Assembly: GCF_009796825.1 (NCBI RefSeq) | Contig: NZ_CP047030.1 | Span: 3,098,501-3,162,500, forward strand | Direction: 5' to 3' | Source of the DNA: Algibacter sp. L3A6 | GTDB lineage: Bacteria > Bacteroidota > Bacteroidia > Flavobacteriales > Flavobacteriaceae | Length of the DNA stretch: 64,000 nucleotides | Shown here: positions 51,647 through 60,470 of the stretch, piece by piece | How the letters are laid out: every line of letters begins with the position of its first letter | Position numbering within the stretch: the first letter of the stretch is position 1 | The notes under the pieces: model-generated | Seen by the model: only the letters and a program-made list of their open reading frames with translations | The model's database searches: none | Told to the model about the DNA's origin: nothing | Position numbers and translations under genes: made by a program

Positions 51647-53992
51647 TTAATCGATTAGTATTTCGTCTATAAATAACCAACCTTCGTTGGTATTCTTTTC
51701 ATTTTTAGAAGTGCTTACTTTTACTTTCACAAATCGTGCAGATTCTGCTTTACACTCTAATATAAAATCTTTCAGTTCAGGTTCAGAGCTATCTGCGTAT
51801 GGTCTTTTAAAAGTGACGGTTTCTTTAAATGTTTCACCATCTTTAGAGGTGAAAACCTGAATTAAAGTCGGGTAGTAGATGCCGTTTTTTTGATTTTCCA
51901 TACTACCAATAGTAAGCATGTTGATTGGCGTTTCTTTTTCTAAATCGATAGTGATTTCGGCAGCGCTGTTTAACCAACCTTGCCATCTACCATCTCTAAA
52001 GTTTTTAGTACCTCTTAGTGTATTTACTAAATTATATGCGCCAACACCTTGGTACCTTTTATGGTATTCTGTTTGGTAAGTGGTTTTATGAGCCACAGCA
52101 TTATGGAATTTAACCGTGTCTTTAAAAACGTTTCCAACTATAACATCATCTTTAAATAAGCCAGCTTTTACAGCGGTTGTTTTAGATAAAATAATAGGTT
52201 CTGTATAATGTTTTGAATCGCTATTTAAAGGTTCATCATTTAAAGCATAACGAATATCAGATACTGCGTATTCATTTTTTAAAACTAGCGATACGGTTTT
52301 GTTTTCAACACTCGTTTCCATTTTAGAGGTCACGATAAATGAACTTTTTGAATAGTTTATGCCTAAATATTCATAACGCTCAAAAGCAGCTGGTAGTCGT
52401 CTAGAGAAATCGTCCCAATCTCTTAAGTTTTTAGCACTCCAAACGGTTTCGGCTAAAGCAGTTAATCTCGGAAAAATCATGTATTGCGAATGCGATGTTG
52501 TTGGCACAAACTCAGCCCATAAGTTGGCTTGTCCACCTAAAACGTGTTTCGCTTCGGCTTCGCTCATCGTTTCTACAACCGGATCAAATTCATAAACTTT
52601 ATTTAAAGGTGTAAAACCACCACCTCCAGCAGGTTCTTGTTCTGGTGGACCTTGGTAATAATCGAAATAAGAATGCGAAACAGGTGTCATAATTACATCG
52701 TGACCTTGAGCAGCTGCTTCTAGTCCGCCTTTAAACCCGCGCCAGCTCATTACTGTAGCGTCAGGAGCAAGACCACCTTCTAAAATCTCATCCCAACCTA
52801 CAAGTTTTTTTCCTTTGGAATTAATGAATTTTTCTATTCTTTTAATGAAATAACTTTGAAGTTCTTCAACACCTTCTAAATCTTCATCTTTAATTCTTTT
52901 TTGACAGTGCGGACAAGTTTTCCAGTTGGTTTTTGTGGCTTCATCACCACCAATATGAATGTATTTCGATGGGAATATATCCATAACTTCAGTTAAAACA
53001 TCTTCTAAAAACTCAAAAGTGTGCTCTTTACCTGCGCAGTAAATATCTGTAATTGGCCATAAAGCGCCCGATGGCACACCAATAGGTTCTGCTAAACATG
53101 ATAATTCTGGATATGCTGCAATAGCACTAGAAACATGGGCAGGCATTTCTATTTCAGGAATCACTTCAATTCCTTTTAATTGTGCGTAAGCAACAATATT
53201 TTCAAGTTCTTCTTGAGTTAAAAAACCACCGTAAGTGGCTTTGTCATCAGGACTATTTTTGGTTCTAGAATTCCAAGGGATATCCTCTTGATCTACACGC
53301 CATGCACCAACTTCGGTTAGTTTTGGGTATTTTTTTATTTCAATTCTCCAACCTTGATCGTCTACTAAATGAAGGTGCAATACATTCATTTTTAGCATGG
53401 ATATGGCATCGATTGTTTCTTTGATATAAGCTGCGTCGAAAAAATGACGTGATAAATCGAGCATTAAGCCGCGATATTGAAAACGTGGGCTATCTTCAAT
53501 TTCAATATTTGGAATTTCCCATGAAATATCACTCACCACATTTTTACTTTCTATAGCTGTTGGTAGTAATTGACGTAAAGATTGTACAGCATATAAGTAT
53601 CCTGAGTTACCTGAAGCTTCAATAGTTATTTGCGCATTTGTAACGGTTAATTTATAAGTTTCTTCCGCTAAGTTTTTGTCTTCTTTAAAGCTAATAATAT
53701 TACTTTTTTCTGAAGCATCGGTGATTGCTAAATCCCAATTCGCTGCTAATTTAAATTTATCTTGTAATAATGTAGCAGCATTTTTTTGTTCGTCATTAGA
53801 AACAACAAACATGGTGTTTTTATTAAATTCAAAAACGCCAGGATTTATTTGAACCTTTTCAATTTTCGGAATGATATTAATATCAGCTTCCGTGTAAACT
53901 TTAGGTGTTTTTTCTTGGCAAGCCGTTAGCGTTAAAAGGCAAATAGCAGTTGCTAAAAATGGTTTGTATAATTTATTTTTCATTAGGGTCAT
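51647..53992 (-). CDS. GH20 beta-N-acetylhexosaminidase lipoprotein with C-terminal discoidin-like domain
   Basis: 781 residues. Lipoprotein signal ending TLTAC (Cys25). Start at Met1 or Met4 cannot be decided. GH20b domain about 38-165. Barrel from RGLMLDLSRHFFDAAYIKET. Catalytic Asp350-Glu351 in HIGGDEATKTNWKTCPHCQ. The extra 150 residues at the end (GRWQGWLNSAAEITIDLEKE, then NMLTIGSMENQKNGIYYPTL) look like a coagulation-factor 5/8 type carbohydrate-binding domain, absent from the first GH20. The ATG overlaps the stop of the glycosylasparaginase gene by one base (TAATG), implying coupled expression. Confidence 0.93.
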   Translation of the reverse strand: MTLMKNKLYKPFLATAICLLTLTACQEKTPKVYTEADINIIPKIEKVQINPGVFEFNKNTMFVVSNDEQKNAATLLQDKFKLAANWDLAITDASEKSNIISFKEDKNLAEETYKLTVTNAQITIEASGNSGYLYAVQSLRQLLPTAIESKNVVSDISWEIPNIEIEDSPRFQYRGLMLDLSRHFFDAAYIKETIDAISMLKMNVLHLHLVDDQGWRIEIKKYPKLTEVGAWRVDQEDIPWNSRTKNSPDDKATYGGFLTQEELENIVAYAQLKGIEVIPEIEMPAHVSSAIAAYPELSCLAEPIGVPSGALWPITDIYCAGKEHTFEFLEDVLTEVMDIFPSKYIHIGGDEATKTNWKTCPHCQKRIKDEDLEGVEELQSYFIKRIEKFINSKGKKLVGWDEILEGGLAPDATVMSWRGFKGGLEAAAQGHDVIMTPVSHSYFDYYQGPPEQEPAGGGGFTPLNKVYEFDPVVETMSEAEAKHVLGGQANLWAEFVPTTSHSQYMIFPRLTALAETVWSAKNLRDWDDFSRRLPAAFERYEYLGINYSKSSFIVTSKMETSVENKTVSLVLKNEYAVSDIRYALNDEPLNSDSKHYTEPIILSKTTAVKAGLFKDDVIVGNVFKDTVKFHNAVAHKTTYQTEYHKRYQGVGAYNLVNTLRGTKNFRDGRWQGWLNSAAEITIDLEKETPINMLTIGSMENQKNGIYYPTLIQVFTSKDGETFKETVTFKRPYADSSEPELKDFILECKAESARFVKVKVSTSKNEKNTNEGWLFIDEILID

Positions 53993-55014
53993 TATTTATC
54001 TTTCCAAGTCATTTTAAAATCAGGTTTCTCCATTCGGTTTCCGTTGTCTGCATCGCAAACTGCGAAATTGAAACCACCACGTAAGCTGTAACCACCATAC
54101 TCACCTTGCTTATTTACGGCTATAAAACCAACTTGTAAATAAGGCATGTCTTTATGGTTTTTATGTTTGTTGTAAATACGTTCTACAATGGTTTTACAAG
54201 CTTCATTTGGCGATAAACCTTGGCGCATAAGTTCTACAACCATAGCGCTTCCAGCCGTTCTAATTACGGCTTCGCCTAAACCTGTTGCGGCAGCGGCGCC
54301 TACTTCGTTATCTAAAAATAAACCAGCACCAATAATAGGGGAGTCTCCAACGCGACCATGCATTTTCCATGCGGCTCCACTTGTTGTACAGCCACCAGTT
54401 AAGTTCCCGTCTTTATCAATAACAAGCATACTAATGGTATCGTGATTTTCAATATTTATCACGGGTTGGTATTTCGATTTTTCTAACCAGTTTTTCCAGG
54501 CTTTTTCAGATTCTGGTGTTAGTAAGTTTTCTTCTTTAAAACCTTGAGATAGTGCGAAATTCAAAGCACCTTGTCCAGATAACATCACGTGCGGTGTTTC
54601 TTCTAAAACCTTTTTTGCAACTGAAATAGGGTGTTTAATACCTTGTAAAAAAGATACAGAACCACAATCACTATTTTGGTCCATAATACAAGCATCTAAA
54701 GTTACTTTACCTTCTCTATCCGGAAGCCCGCCATACCCAACACTTCGAACTTTTGGATCGGCTTCAGAAATATTTAAGCCTTTTTCTATGGCGGTAAGTC
54801 CAGATTTACCTGCATTTAGTGCCTCCCAAGTGGCTTGGTTTGCTGCTAAACCATGATTCCAAGTAGAAATAATTAATGGTTTTTTTGCAGTTTTTATTGG
54901 CGCTTCTTTAGGAGCCGTTGTTGCATTGGAGGCTTGAACACCGCAAGCACTAAATGCGCTAAATGCCACAGAACCTAATGCTGCTTTTTTTATAAATTTT
55001 CTTCTACTCGACAT
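53992..55014 (-). CDS. N4-(beta-N-acetylglucosaminyl)-L-asparaginase, Tat-type signal
   Basis: 340 residues, an Ntn hydrolase of the glycosylasparaginase family. The N-terminus SSRRKFIKKAALGSVAFSAF carries a twin-arginine motif followed by FSAC, so a Tat-exported lipoprotein is likely. The autocleavage site is Asp192-Thr193 in ENHDTISML, Thr193 becoming the nucleophile. GCTTSGAAWKMHGRVGDSPI and AAAATGLGEAV are family segments. It hydrolyses GlcNAc-Asn, and in the known enzymes the Asn must have free amino and carboxyl groups, so it would finish glycopeptides after proteolysis. It complements the PNGase F-like enzyme in the same operon. Confidence 0.93.
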   Translation of the reverse strand: MSSRRKFIKKAALGSVAFSAFSACGVQASNATTAPKEAPIKTAKKPLIISTWNHGLAANQATWEALNAGKSGLTAIEKGLNISEADPKVRSVGYGGLPDREGKVTLDACIMDQNSDCGSVSFLQGIKHPISVAKKVLEETPHVMLSGQGALNFALSQGFKEENLLTPESEKAWKNWLEKSKYQPVINIENHDTISMLVIDKDGNLTGGCTTSGAAWKMHGRVGDSPIIGAGLFLDNEVGAAAATGLGEAVIRTAGSAMVVELMRQGLSPNEACKTIVERIYNKHKNHKDMPYLQVGFIAVNKQGEYGGYSLRGGFNFAVCDADNGNRMEKPDFKMTWKDK

Positions 55015-55024
55015 AACTTAATCG

Positions 55025-57271
55025 TTAATTAAATACTTCTGATGATGGTGCCATTAGGAATTCATCATCCTTATTTGGCGTATCTCCCATAACAAAAACC
55101 AACTCGCCACCTTGCATAATGGTTTTATGAGAAATATAACTTTGATTGATTTTTTTTCCGTTAAGGGTAATAGATTGAATATACTTGTTGGCGTCACTAT
55201 TGTTTTCTGCGGAAACCGTAAAGCTATGTCCATTTTCTAAATGAATAGTTGCTTTATCGTGCAATGGCGCACCAAAACTATAAATACCTTGTGCCGGATT
55301 TACCGGATAAAAACCTAAACTACTAAATATATACCAAGACGACATTTGCCCGCAGTCTTCATTTCCGCAATGCCCGTTAGGTGCATTTTTATATTGAGTT
55401 TTTAGAATTTCTCTAACTTTTTCTTGTGTTTTCCATGGTTTGCCAATGTAGTTGTATAAGTAAGCAACATGATGGCTCGGCTCGTTACCGTGAGCGTATT
55501 GGCCAATCATTCCGGTACTAAAAATAGGAAGTTTATCTTCTTTTAAAGGATAATAAGAAAACATGGAGTCTAACTTTTTCTCGAAAGCCGTTTCTTTTCC
55601 TATGGTAGATACTAGGCCTTCAATATCGTGAGGCACAGACCAAACATATTGCCAAGCGTTACTTTCACAAAAATAAAGTGTGTAATCCTTCGGAATAAAA
55701 TCTTCTATAAAGGTACCGTTTTTATATTTTGGTCTCATAAAAGTGCTAGAATCGTCGTATATGTTTTTCCAGTAATTAGCACGTTTTGAAAATGTTGTAT
55801 AGTCTTCCGTTTTACCTAAAGCTTTAGCGAATTGCGCAATACACCAATCATCATAAGCATATTCTAATGTTTTTGAAACCGACCAATTTTCGTGGCTTTC
55901 ATCAATAGGTACATAACCATAAGTCATGTAATCATCAATTTGTCTTGACTGATCCATGGCGCTGGCTTTACAAGCTTCAAAAGCTAATTCGGCATCAAAA
56001 TCTTCAATACCTTTAAAATAGGCATCCACAATTACAGGCACAGCGTGGTAACCAATCATCATGTTGGTTTCGTTACCTTGCATAGACCAAACGGGCAGTA
56101 AGCCGGTTTCGTTGTAATGCGCTAATAAAGAGTTTACCATGCTAGACACACGTTTTGGGTGCAGAATTGTATGTAAAGGATGTGCCGCGCGATAGGTGTC
56201 CCACAACGAAAAGGTATCGTATCTATCGTAGTTTTTGGAGTTCATTATGGTATCGTTTGCACCTTTATAATCGCCATTTAAATCGCTTAATAAAGTTGGT
56301 GCTAACATCGATTGATATAGCATGGTGTAGAAAATAGTTTTCTGTTCCACATCATTAGTTTCAATCGTAATTTTTTGTAGTTGTTGGTTCCAAATACTAT
56401 CGGCTTGTTTTTTGTAAGCGTCAAAATCGAAACTAAGCGCTTCCGTAGCAATAGATTTGTATGCGCCGTCAATACTACCTGTAGATAGGCCTGTTTTTAA
56501 AATAATCTGTTCGTTTTCGTTAGTATCGAAATCAAGAATTAATTTGGTGTTAATCCCTTTTAATGGAGACGTTGCAGGTTTATTATCTTCTAAAAGTGAA
56601 TAAGATTTAAAAGGTTTTGACAGTTTTATAACGAAGAATAAACGTTGGTCTCTAGCCCAACCTTTAGACATTCTGTAACCTTCTATAGTTTCGTTATCGA
56701 CCACTTTAAAGTAAGTGTCTGTGGGTTTATCCCAGTTTAGAGAATACCCTAAATCGATATGAATTTGTGATAAACTATCCTTTGGGAAAGTATATTGATG
56801 AATACCTGTGCGTCGCGTTGCCGTAACTTCTGCTTTAATGCCGAAATCGGATAACATTACGCTGTAATAACCCGGTGAAGCCGTTTCGTTATCGTGAGAG
56901 AAACTAGAAAACGGTTTGAAGTTATTGGCTTTAATTTTTTCTGAAAAACGACTGTTAGTTGGCATGACCAAAATATCGTACATATCGCCGGCACCTGTAC
57001 CACTAAGATGTGTGTGTGAAAATCCAGAAATGATAGAATCTTGATAAAAATACCCTGCAATTCTATCCCAACCTGGTATGCCATGATCTGGGCTTAATTG
57101 CACCATACCAAACGGAACAGTGGCTCCAGGGTACGTATTCCCTGGGCCATCGGTACCGATAAATGTATTAACAAAAGCGGTTAGTGTTGTTGGTTTTGCT
57201 TCAACTTGTGTTTCTTTTTTACAAGCATAAAAACAAAGGGTTAGTAAAACGATATAAACACTTTTGTTCAT
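55025..57271 (-). CDS. GH92 alpha-mannosidase lipoprotein
   Basis: 748 residues, lipoprotein signal ending CFYAC (Cys17). FVNTFIGTDGPGNTYPGATV and FGMVQLSPDHG open the N-domain. FSLWDTYRAAHPLHTILHPK is in the barrel. Glu597 lies in YAHGNEPSHHVAYLYN, and GNEDCGQMSSW is at 636-646. The extra cysteine in NGHCGNEDCGQ is shared with the right-edge copy in part. The family acts on alpha-1,2 or alpha-1,3 mannose. Which one is unknown. It follows the GH10-like gene by 6 bp and precedes the asparaginase gene by 10 bp. Confidence 0.94.
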   Translation of the reverse strand: MNKSVYIVLLTLCFYACKKETQVEAKPTTLTAFVNTFIGTDGPGNTYPGATVPFGMVQLSPDHGIPGWDRIAGYFYQDSIISGFSHTHLSGTGAGDMYDILVMPTNSRFSEKIKANNFKPFSSFSHDNETASPGYYSVMLSDFGIKAEVTATRRTGIHQYTFPKDSLSQIHIDLGYSLNWDKPTDTYFKVVDNETIEGYRMSKGWARDQRLFFVIKLSKPFKSYSLLEDNKPATSPLKGINTKLILDFDTNENEQIILKTGLSTGSIDGAYKSIATEALSFDFDAYKKQADSIWNQQLQKITIETNDVEQKTIFYTMLYQSMLAPTLLSDLNGDYKGANDTIMNSKNYDRYDTFSLWDTYRAAHPLHTILHPKRVSSMVNSLLAHYNETGLLPVWSMQGNETNMMIGYHAVPVIVDAYFKGIEDFDAELAFEACKASAMDQSRQIDDYMTYGYVPIDESHENWSVSKTLEYAYDDWCIAQFAKALGKTEDYTTFSKRANYWKNIYDDSSTFMRPKYKNGTFIEDFIPKDYTLYFCESNAWQYVWSVPHDIEGLVSTIGKETAFEKKLDSMFSYYPLKEDKLPIFSTGMIGQYAHGNEPSHHVAYLYNYIGKPWKTQEKVREILKTQYKNAPNGHCGNEDCGQMSSWYIFSSLGFYPVNPAQGIYSFGAPLHDKATIHLENGHSFTVSAENNSDANKYIQSITLNGKKINQSYISHKTIMQGGELVFVMGDTPNKDDEFLMAPSSEVFN

Positions 57272-57277
57272 GATAAT

Positions 57278-58393
57278 TTATTCTTTAGAATTTTTAATGA
57301 CTTCAAATTGTTCGTCAGACATGCTATAATCATCGAAAAAAGCAACACCTTTGGCGCCATTATCTTTCGCTAATTGTATAGCCGATTTTAAATCGGGTAC
57401 GCTTAATTTTGGTGTGTATAAACCGGTATGCAATTCGGTTGGGCGACCTTCTAAATCATCAACACCTTGTTTTGTTGCGTAACCAATCCAATCTAATTCT
57501 TCATTATAAAAGTTGTAGTAAATCATTGGTAAAACCATATCGATTTTCCATTTATCCCAACGTTGGCGCACCATATGGTCAGCCATTTCAGGATAAGGGA
57601 ATACGGCTGCACTTAATTTTTTATTGTGTTTGTGTACCACATCATAAGCTTCGTTAACCAAAGATTTGATCTCATTTAGACGGAAGTTTTTCCATTCCAT
57701 ATCGATAGCTGGGTTTTCCATTTCTCGTGGATTTTTATGGTGTATTGCCATAAACTTTTCTACACTAGCATCGGAATAATCAAAATCGTAATCTGGCAAT
57801 TCCTCTTCTTGTTTTAAATCGTATTTTGGAAGTAAGCCAATAGGTAAAAATACATCTGGGTAACGAATATAATCTAGATGTACACTAGCAACTCCTTCAA
57901 CTTCCGCTAATCCTTCTACTAAACTTAAAATATGTTTTCTCGCTTCTGGGTGACTTGGCGATAACCATTGGTAATACCCAACGTAAGGTCGTTCTTCTTT
58001 AAGAAAACAAGACTTTCCGCTTCTACTCACCATATACCATTCTGGGTGTTGTTGCGCAATAGAATCTCCTGGGCGGTTGGTTGTAAACATCCAAGCGTGT
58101 ACTTCTAAGCCTTCTTTTGTTGCTATAGGAGTTAATCTTTTTAAAAGTTTTGGATCGGCACCGGTATTTAATAAAACAGCGTCGAAACCATTATTTTTTA
58201 ATTTTTTAAAATGTGTTGTATAGGCCGAATCTGATTTTTTATTTCCAACAGTCATCCAGCTCCAATATTTAAATTTTGCTGGAGCTTCAACAGTTGCGGT
58301 TTTGGTTTCGCTTACCGTTGCAGTTTTTACTGTTTTGTCGCAAGATACTACACTTAATAGTAGGCTTAAAAATGCTATTTTTAATACGTTCAT
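57278..58393 (-). CDS. GH10-like (GHL10/DUF187 type) predicted glycosidase lipoprotein
   Basis: 371 residues with lipoprotein signal ending SVVSC (Cys18). The barrel has the GHL10 pattern: AWMFTTNRPGDS, YYQWLSPSHPEARKHILSLV, SVHLDYIRYPDVFLP and MVLPMIYYNFYNEELDW, ending with GAKGVAFFDDYSM. Acidic candidates are Asp in HLDYIRYP and those around FFDDY. Characterised relatives act on peptidoglycan-like glycan strands in other bacteria. In this N-glycan locus, with no GH18 or GH85 endo-enzyme in view, it is a candidate for the chitobiose core or another GlcNAc-containing link. That is inference from context only. Confidence 0.78.
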   Translation of the reverse strand: MNVLKIAFLSLLLSVVSCDKTVKTATVSETKTATVEAPAKFKYWSWMTVGNKKSDSAYTTHFKKLKNNGFDAVLLNTGADPKLLKRLTPIATKEGLEVHAWMFTTNRPGDSIAQQHPEWYMVSRSGKSCFLKEERPYVGYYQWLSPSHPEARKHILSLVEGLAEVEGVASVHLDYIRYPDVFLPIGLLPKYDLKQEEELPDYDFDYSDASVEKFMAIHHKNPREMENPAIDMEWKNFRLNEIKSLVNEAYDVVHKHNKKLSAAVFPYPEMADHMVRQRWDKWKIDMVLPMIYYNFYNEELDWIGYATKQGVDDLEGRPTELHTGLYTPKLSVPDLKSAIQLAKDNGAKGVAFFDDYSMSDEQFEVIKNSKE

Positions 58394-58399
58394 GAGTTA

Positions 58400-59470
58400 T
58401 TATTTTGATATAAATTTTCCATCTTCTGTAACGGTGAGTACCTTATTGGTGAACGGACTTTTAACTGAAATATTCCATCCGGTACTGTGCATTTCCAGAG
58501 TTGGTGTTATTAATTTTTCGTCTATTTTTATTTCTGAAGTCGTTAATTCTTCTATTGAAGTAAAATAGGTTTGATTTTTTTTAAAATGTGCGGTTTGTAC
58601 GCGATACAGTTCATACAATTCCCATTTTAGTTTATCATCTTGAGGAATGGTAAAAGTATTTGCTGTTTTTGGTGCTTCCGAAGAAAATAAAACATAAGCC
58701 CATTTTTCGGGTTCGTGCATATTTATAACACCCATTGGCGACCAGACCCAGTTGTATTCGTGCAACAATTTGCCGTTAGCGTCTTTTTTTCTTTCGTATT
58801 TGCCATTGGTAATTTGATGATCCCAATTGACTCTAGAAAAATTGACACGCCAAAATTGATCGGTAGGTACATTTTTATGAAAGTAACCAGTTTTATAAGC
58901 CGCCCAAGGAATAGCAATTTCTAGAACCCAACCTTTATCGATATCGTTTGGGGTATTGATGGTGCCGTTAACTTTTACAGCCGATTTTAAACCGGTTATA
59001 TTCCAATCGTTCAATACTACATTGCTGTTTCGGTAAGGTTTGCTTACAAATAAATCCCAAGCGGTGTTTAGTGCGTTTATCTCAAGCTCGTAGTAATTAT
59101 GAGTATCTCCGGTTGGATCTACAAAAATTTCAAAGTCATTATTATGAAAAATAATGGCATCGCGCTTCGTGATATCTCCCCAAACATGTGGCTCGTCCAT
59201 TTTGGCTAAAACATAAAAATAAGTGTCATCCCAAAGCATTTTAACTTCTGTTTTATACTTAGGTTGTTTTTTGCCTTCAATATCTATAAATGGGTTGGTC
59301 CAAGCGACTTTGCTCCAAGCATCTTCGTTAAATTCACCATCAATAGTTATAGCTTCTGAAGCTTTATAAGCGGTATACGTTTCGGGAATAATGGTTGTTT
59401 CTTCTTGAGCACAACTTAAAGCCGAAATGCTACAACTTAATAACCATAAAAATGTGACCTTCAACTTCAT
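58400..59470 (-). CDS. CBM9-like carbohydrate-binding lipoprotein
   Basis: 356 residues. Lipoprotein signal ending ISALSC (Cys20). Residues about 35-245 show the CBM9-like pattern of carbohydrate-binding proteins: ITIDGEFNEDAWSKVAWTNP, EVKMLWDDTYFYVLAKMDEP, FEIFVDPTGDTHNYYELEIN and GWVLEIAIPWAAYK. The C-terminal part (about 270-356) has no recognised domain. No catalytic residues are evident, so it is probably a periplasmic or outer-membrane glycan-binding protein serving the neighbouring enzymes. It lies 6 bp upstream of the GH10-like gene and is co-transcribed. Confidence 0.85.
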   Translation of the reverse strand: MKLKVTFLWLLSCSISALSCAQEETTIIPETYTAYKASEAITIDGEFNEDAWSKVAWTNPFIDIEGKKQPKYKTEVKMLWDDTYFYVLAKMDEPHVWGDITKRDAIIFHNNDFEIFVDPTGDTHNYYELEINALNTAWDLFVSKPYRNSNVVLNDWNITGLKSAVKVNGTINTPNDIDKGWVLEIAIPWAAYKTGYFHKNVPTDQFWRVNFSRVNWDHQITNGKYERKKDANGKLLHEYNWVWSPMGVINMHEPEKWAYVLFSSEAPKTANTFTIPQDDKLKWELYELYRVQTAHFKKNQTYFTSIEELTTSEIKIDEKLITPTLEMHSTGWNISVKSPFTNKVLTVTEDGKFISK

Positions 59471-59480
59471 CTGTATCGCT

Positions 59481-60455
59481 TTATAAACTATTGTTTTTTG
59501 TAAATTCTACCACTTCGCTTAATTTTCCAAAAGCTAAAGCGACTACTGTATCGGCAGCGCCATAATATACGGCCAATTTATCTTCTTCTGTATCGTGTAG
59601 TGCCGCGCATGGGAAAACTACATTTGGTACATCGCCCACTTGTTCGTAAATTTCGGCAGGACCTAATAAATAAGGTTGTGTTCTGTATTTAACTTGATCG
59701 GGAGCGTCTTCTTCTAAAAGCGCAGAACCCATAGCATATCTAAAGCCGTTACAGGTGTTTATAACACCGTGGTAAAGCATAAGCCAACCTTCATCAGTTA
59801 AAATAGGGATTGGACCAGCACCAATTTTGGTACATTGCCATGCGCTATCTTCAAAGTTTGTGGCTTTCATAACGCAGCGGTGTTCGCCCCAATACTTCAT
59901 ATCTGGACTGTAACTAATATAAATATCACCAAAAGGCGTGTGGCCATTATCACTTGGTCTGCTTAACATCGCAAATTTCCCGTTTATTTTCTTCGGAAAC
60001 AAAACACCATTTCTGTTGAATGGTAAAAATGCGTTTTCACATTGAAAAAACTCTTTAAAATCGAAAGTATATCCAATACCGATGGTTGGGCCATTATAAC
60101 CATTACACCAAGTAATCCAATAACGATCTTCAATAAAAACAACACGCGGGTCGTATTTATAATCAGAATCTATCATTTCTGTATTTCCAGCCTGCATTTT
60201 AATAGGCTCGTGTTCGATATCCCAATTGATGCCGTCTTTACTGAAACCAGCAAAAATATTCATTTGTACTGCTTTGTTATCACAACGGAAAACACCAGCA
60301 AAACCATCTTCAAAAGGCACAACGGCACTATTAAAAATACTATTAGACGATGGAATGGCATACCTATCTATAATAGGGTTTTCGCTATAACGCCACATAA
60401 CATCATTACAATGACTAGGTTTTTCTTGCCAAGGGATTTGTTTCATTCTTTTCAA
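59481..60455 (-). CDS. GH130 beta-1,4-mannosyl-N-acetylglucosamine phosphorylase
   Basis: 324 residues with no signal peptide, so cytoplasmic. GH130 pattern: RYSENPIIDRYAIPSSNSIF, FNSAVVPFEDGFAGVFRCDN, the catalytic Asp102 in YKYDPRVV, and CTKIGAGPIPILTDEGWLML followed by YHGV. Length and motifs match the subgroup (GH130_2) that phosphorolyses Man-beta-1,4-GlcNAc from the N-glycan core to mannose-1-phosphate and GlcNAc. Subgroup choice is by motif memory. An ATG four codons later (MKQIPWQ) is an alternative start. The partner symporter gene lies 15 bp upstream, so import and phosphorolysis of the disaccharide are probably linked. Confidence 0.93.
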   Translation of the reverse strand: MKRMKQIPWQEKPSHCNDVMWRYSENPIIDRYAIPSSNSIFNSAVVPFEDGFAGVFRCDNKAVQMNIFAGFSKDGINWDIEHEPIKMQAGNTEMIDSDYKYDPRVVFIEDRYWITWCNGYNGPTIGIGYTFDFKEFFQCENAFLPFNRNGVLFPKKINGKFAMLSRPSDNGHTPFGDIYISYSPDMKYWGEHRCVMKATNFEDSAWQCTKIGAGPIPILTDEGWLMLYHGVINTCNGFRYAMGSALLEEDAPDQVKYRTQPYLLGPAEIYEQVGDVPNVVFPCAALHDTEEDKLAVYYGAADTVVALAFGKLSEVVEFTKNNSL

Positions 60456-60470
60456 CTTTTGAGTTAATTG

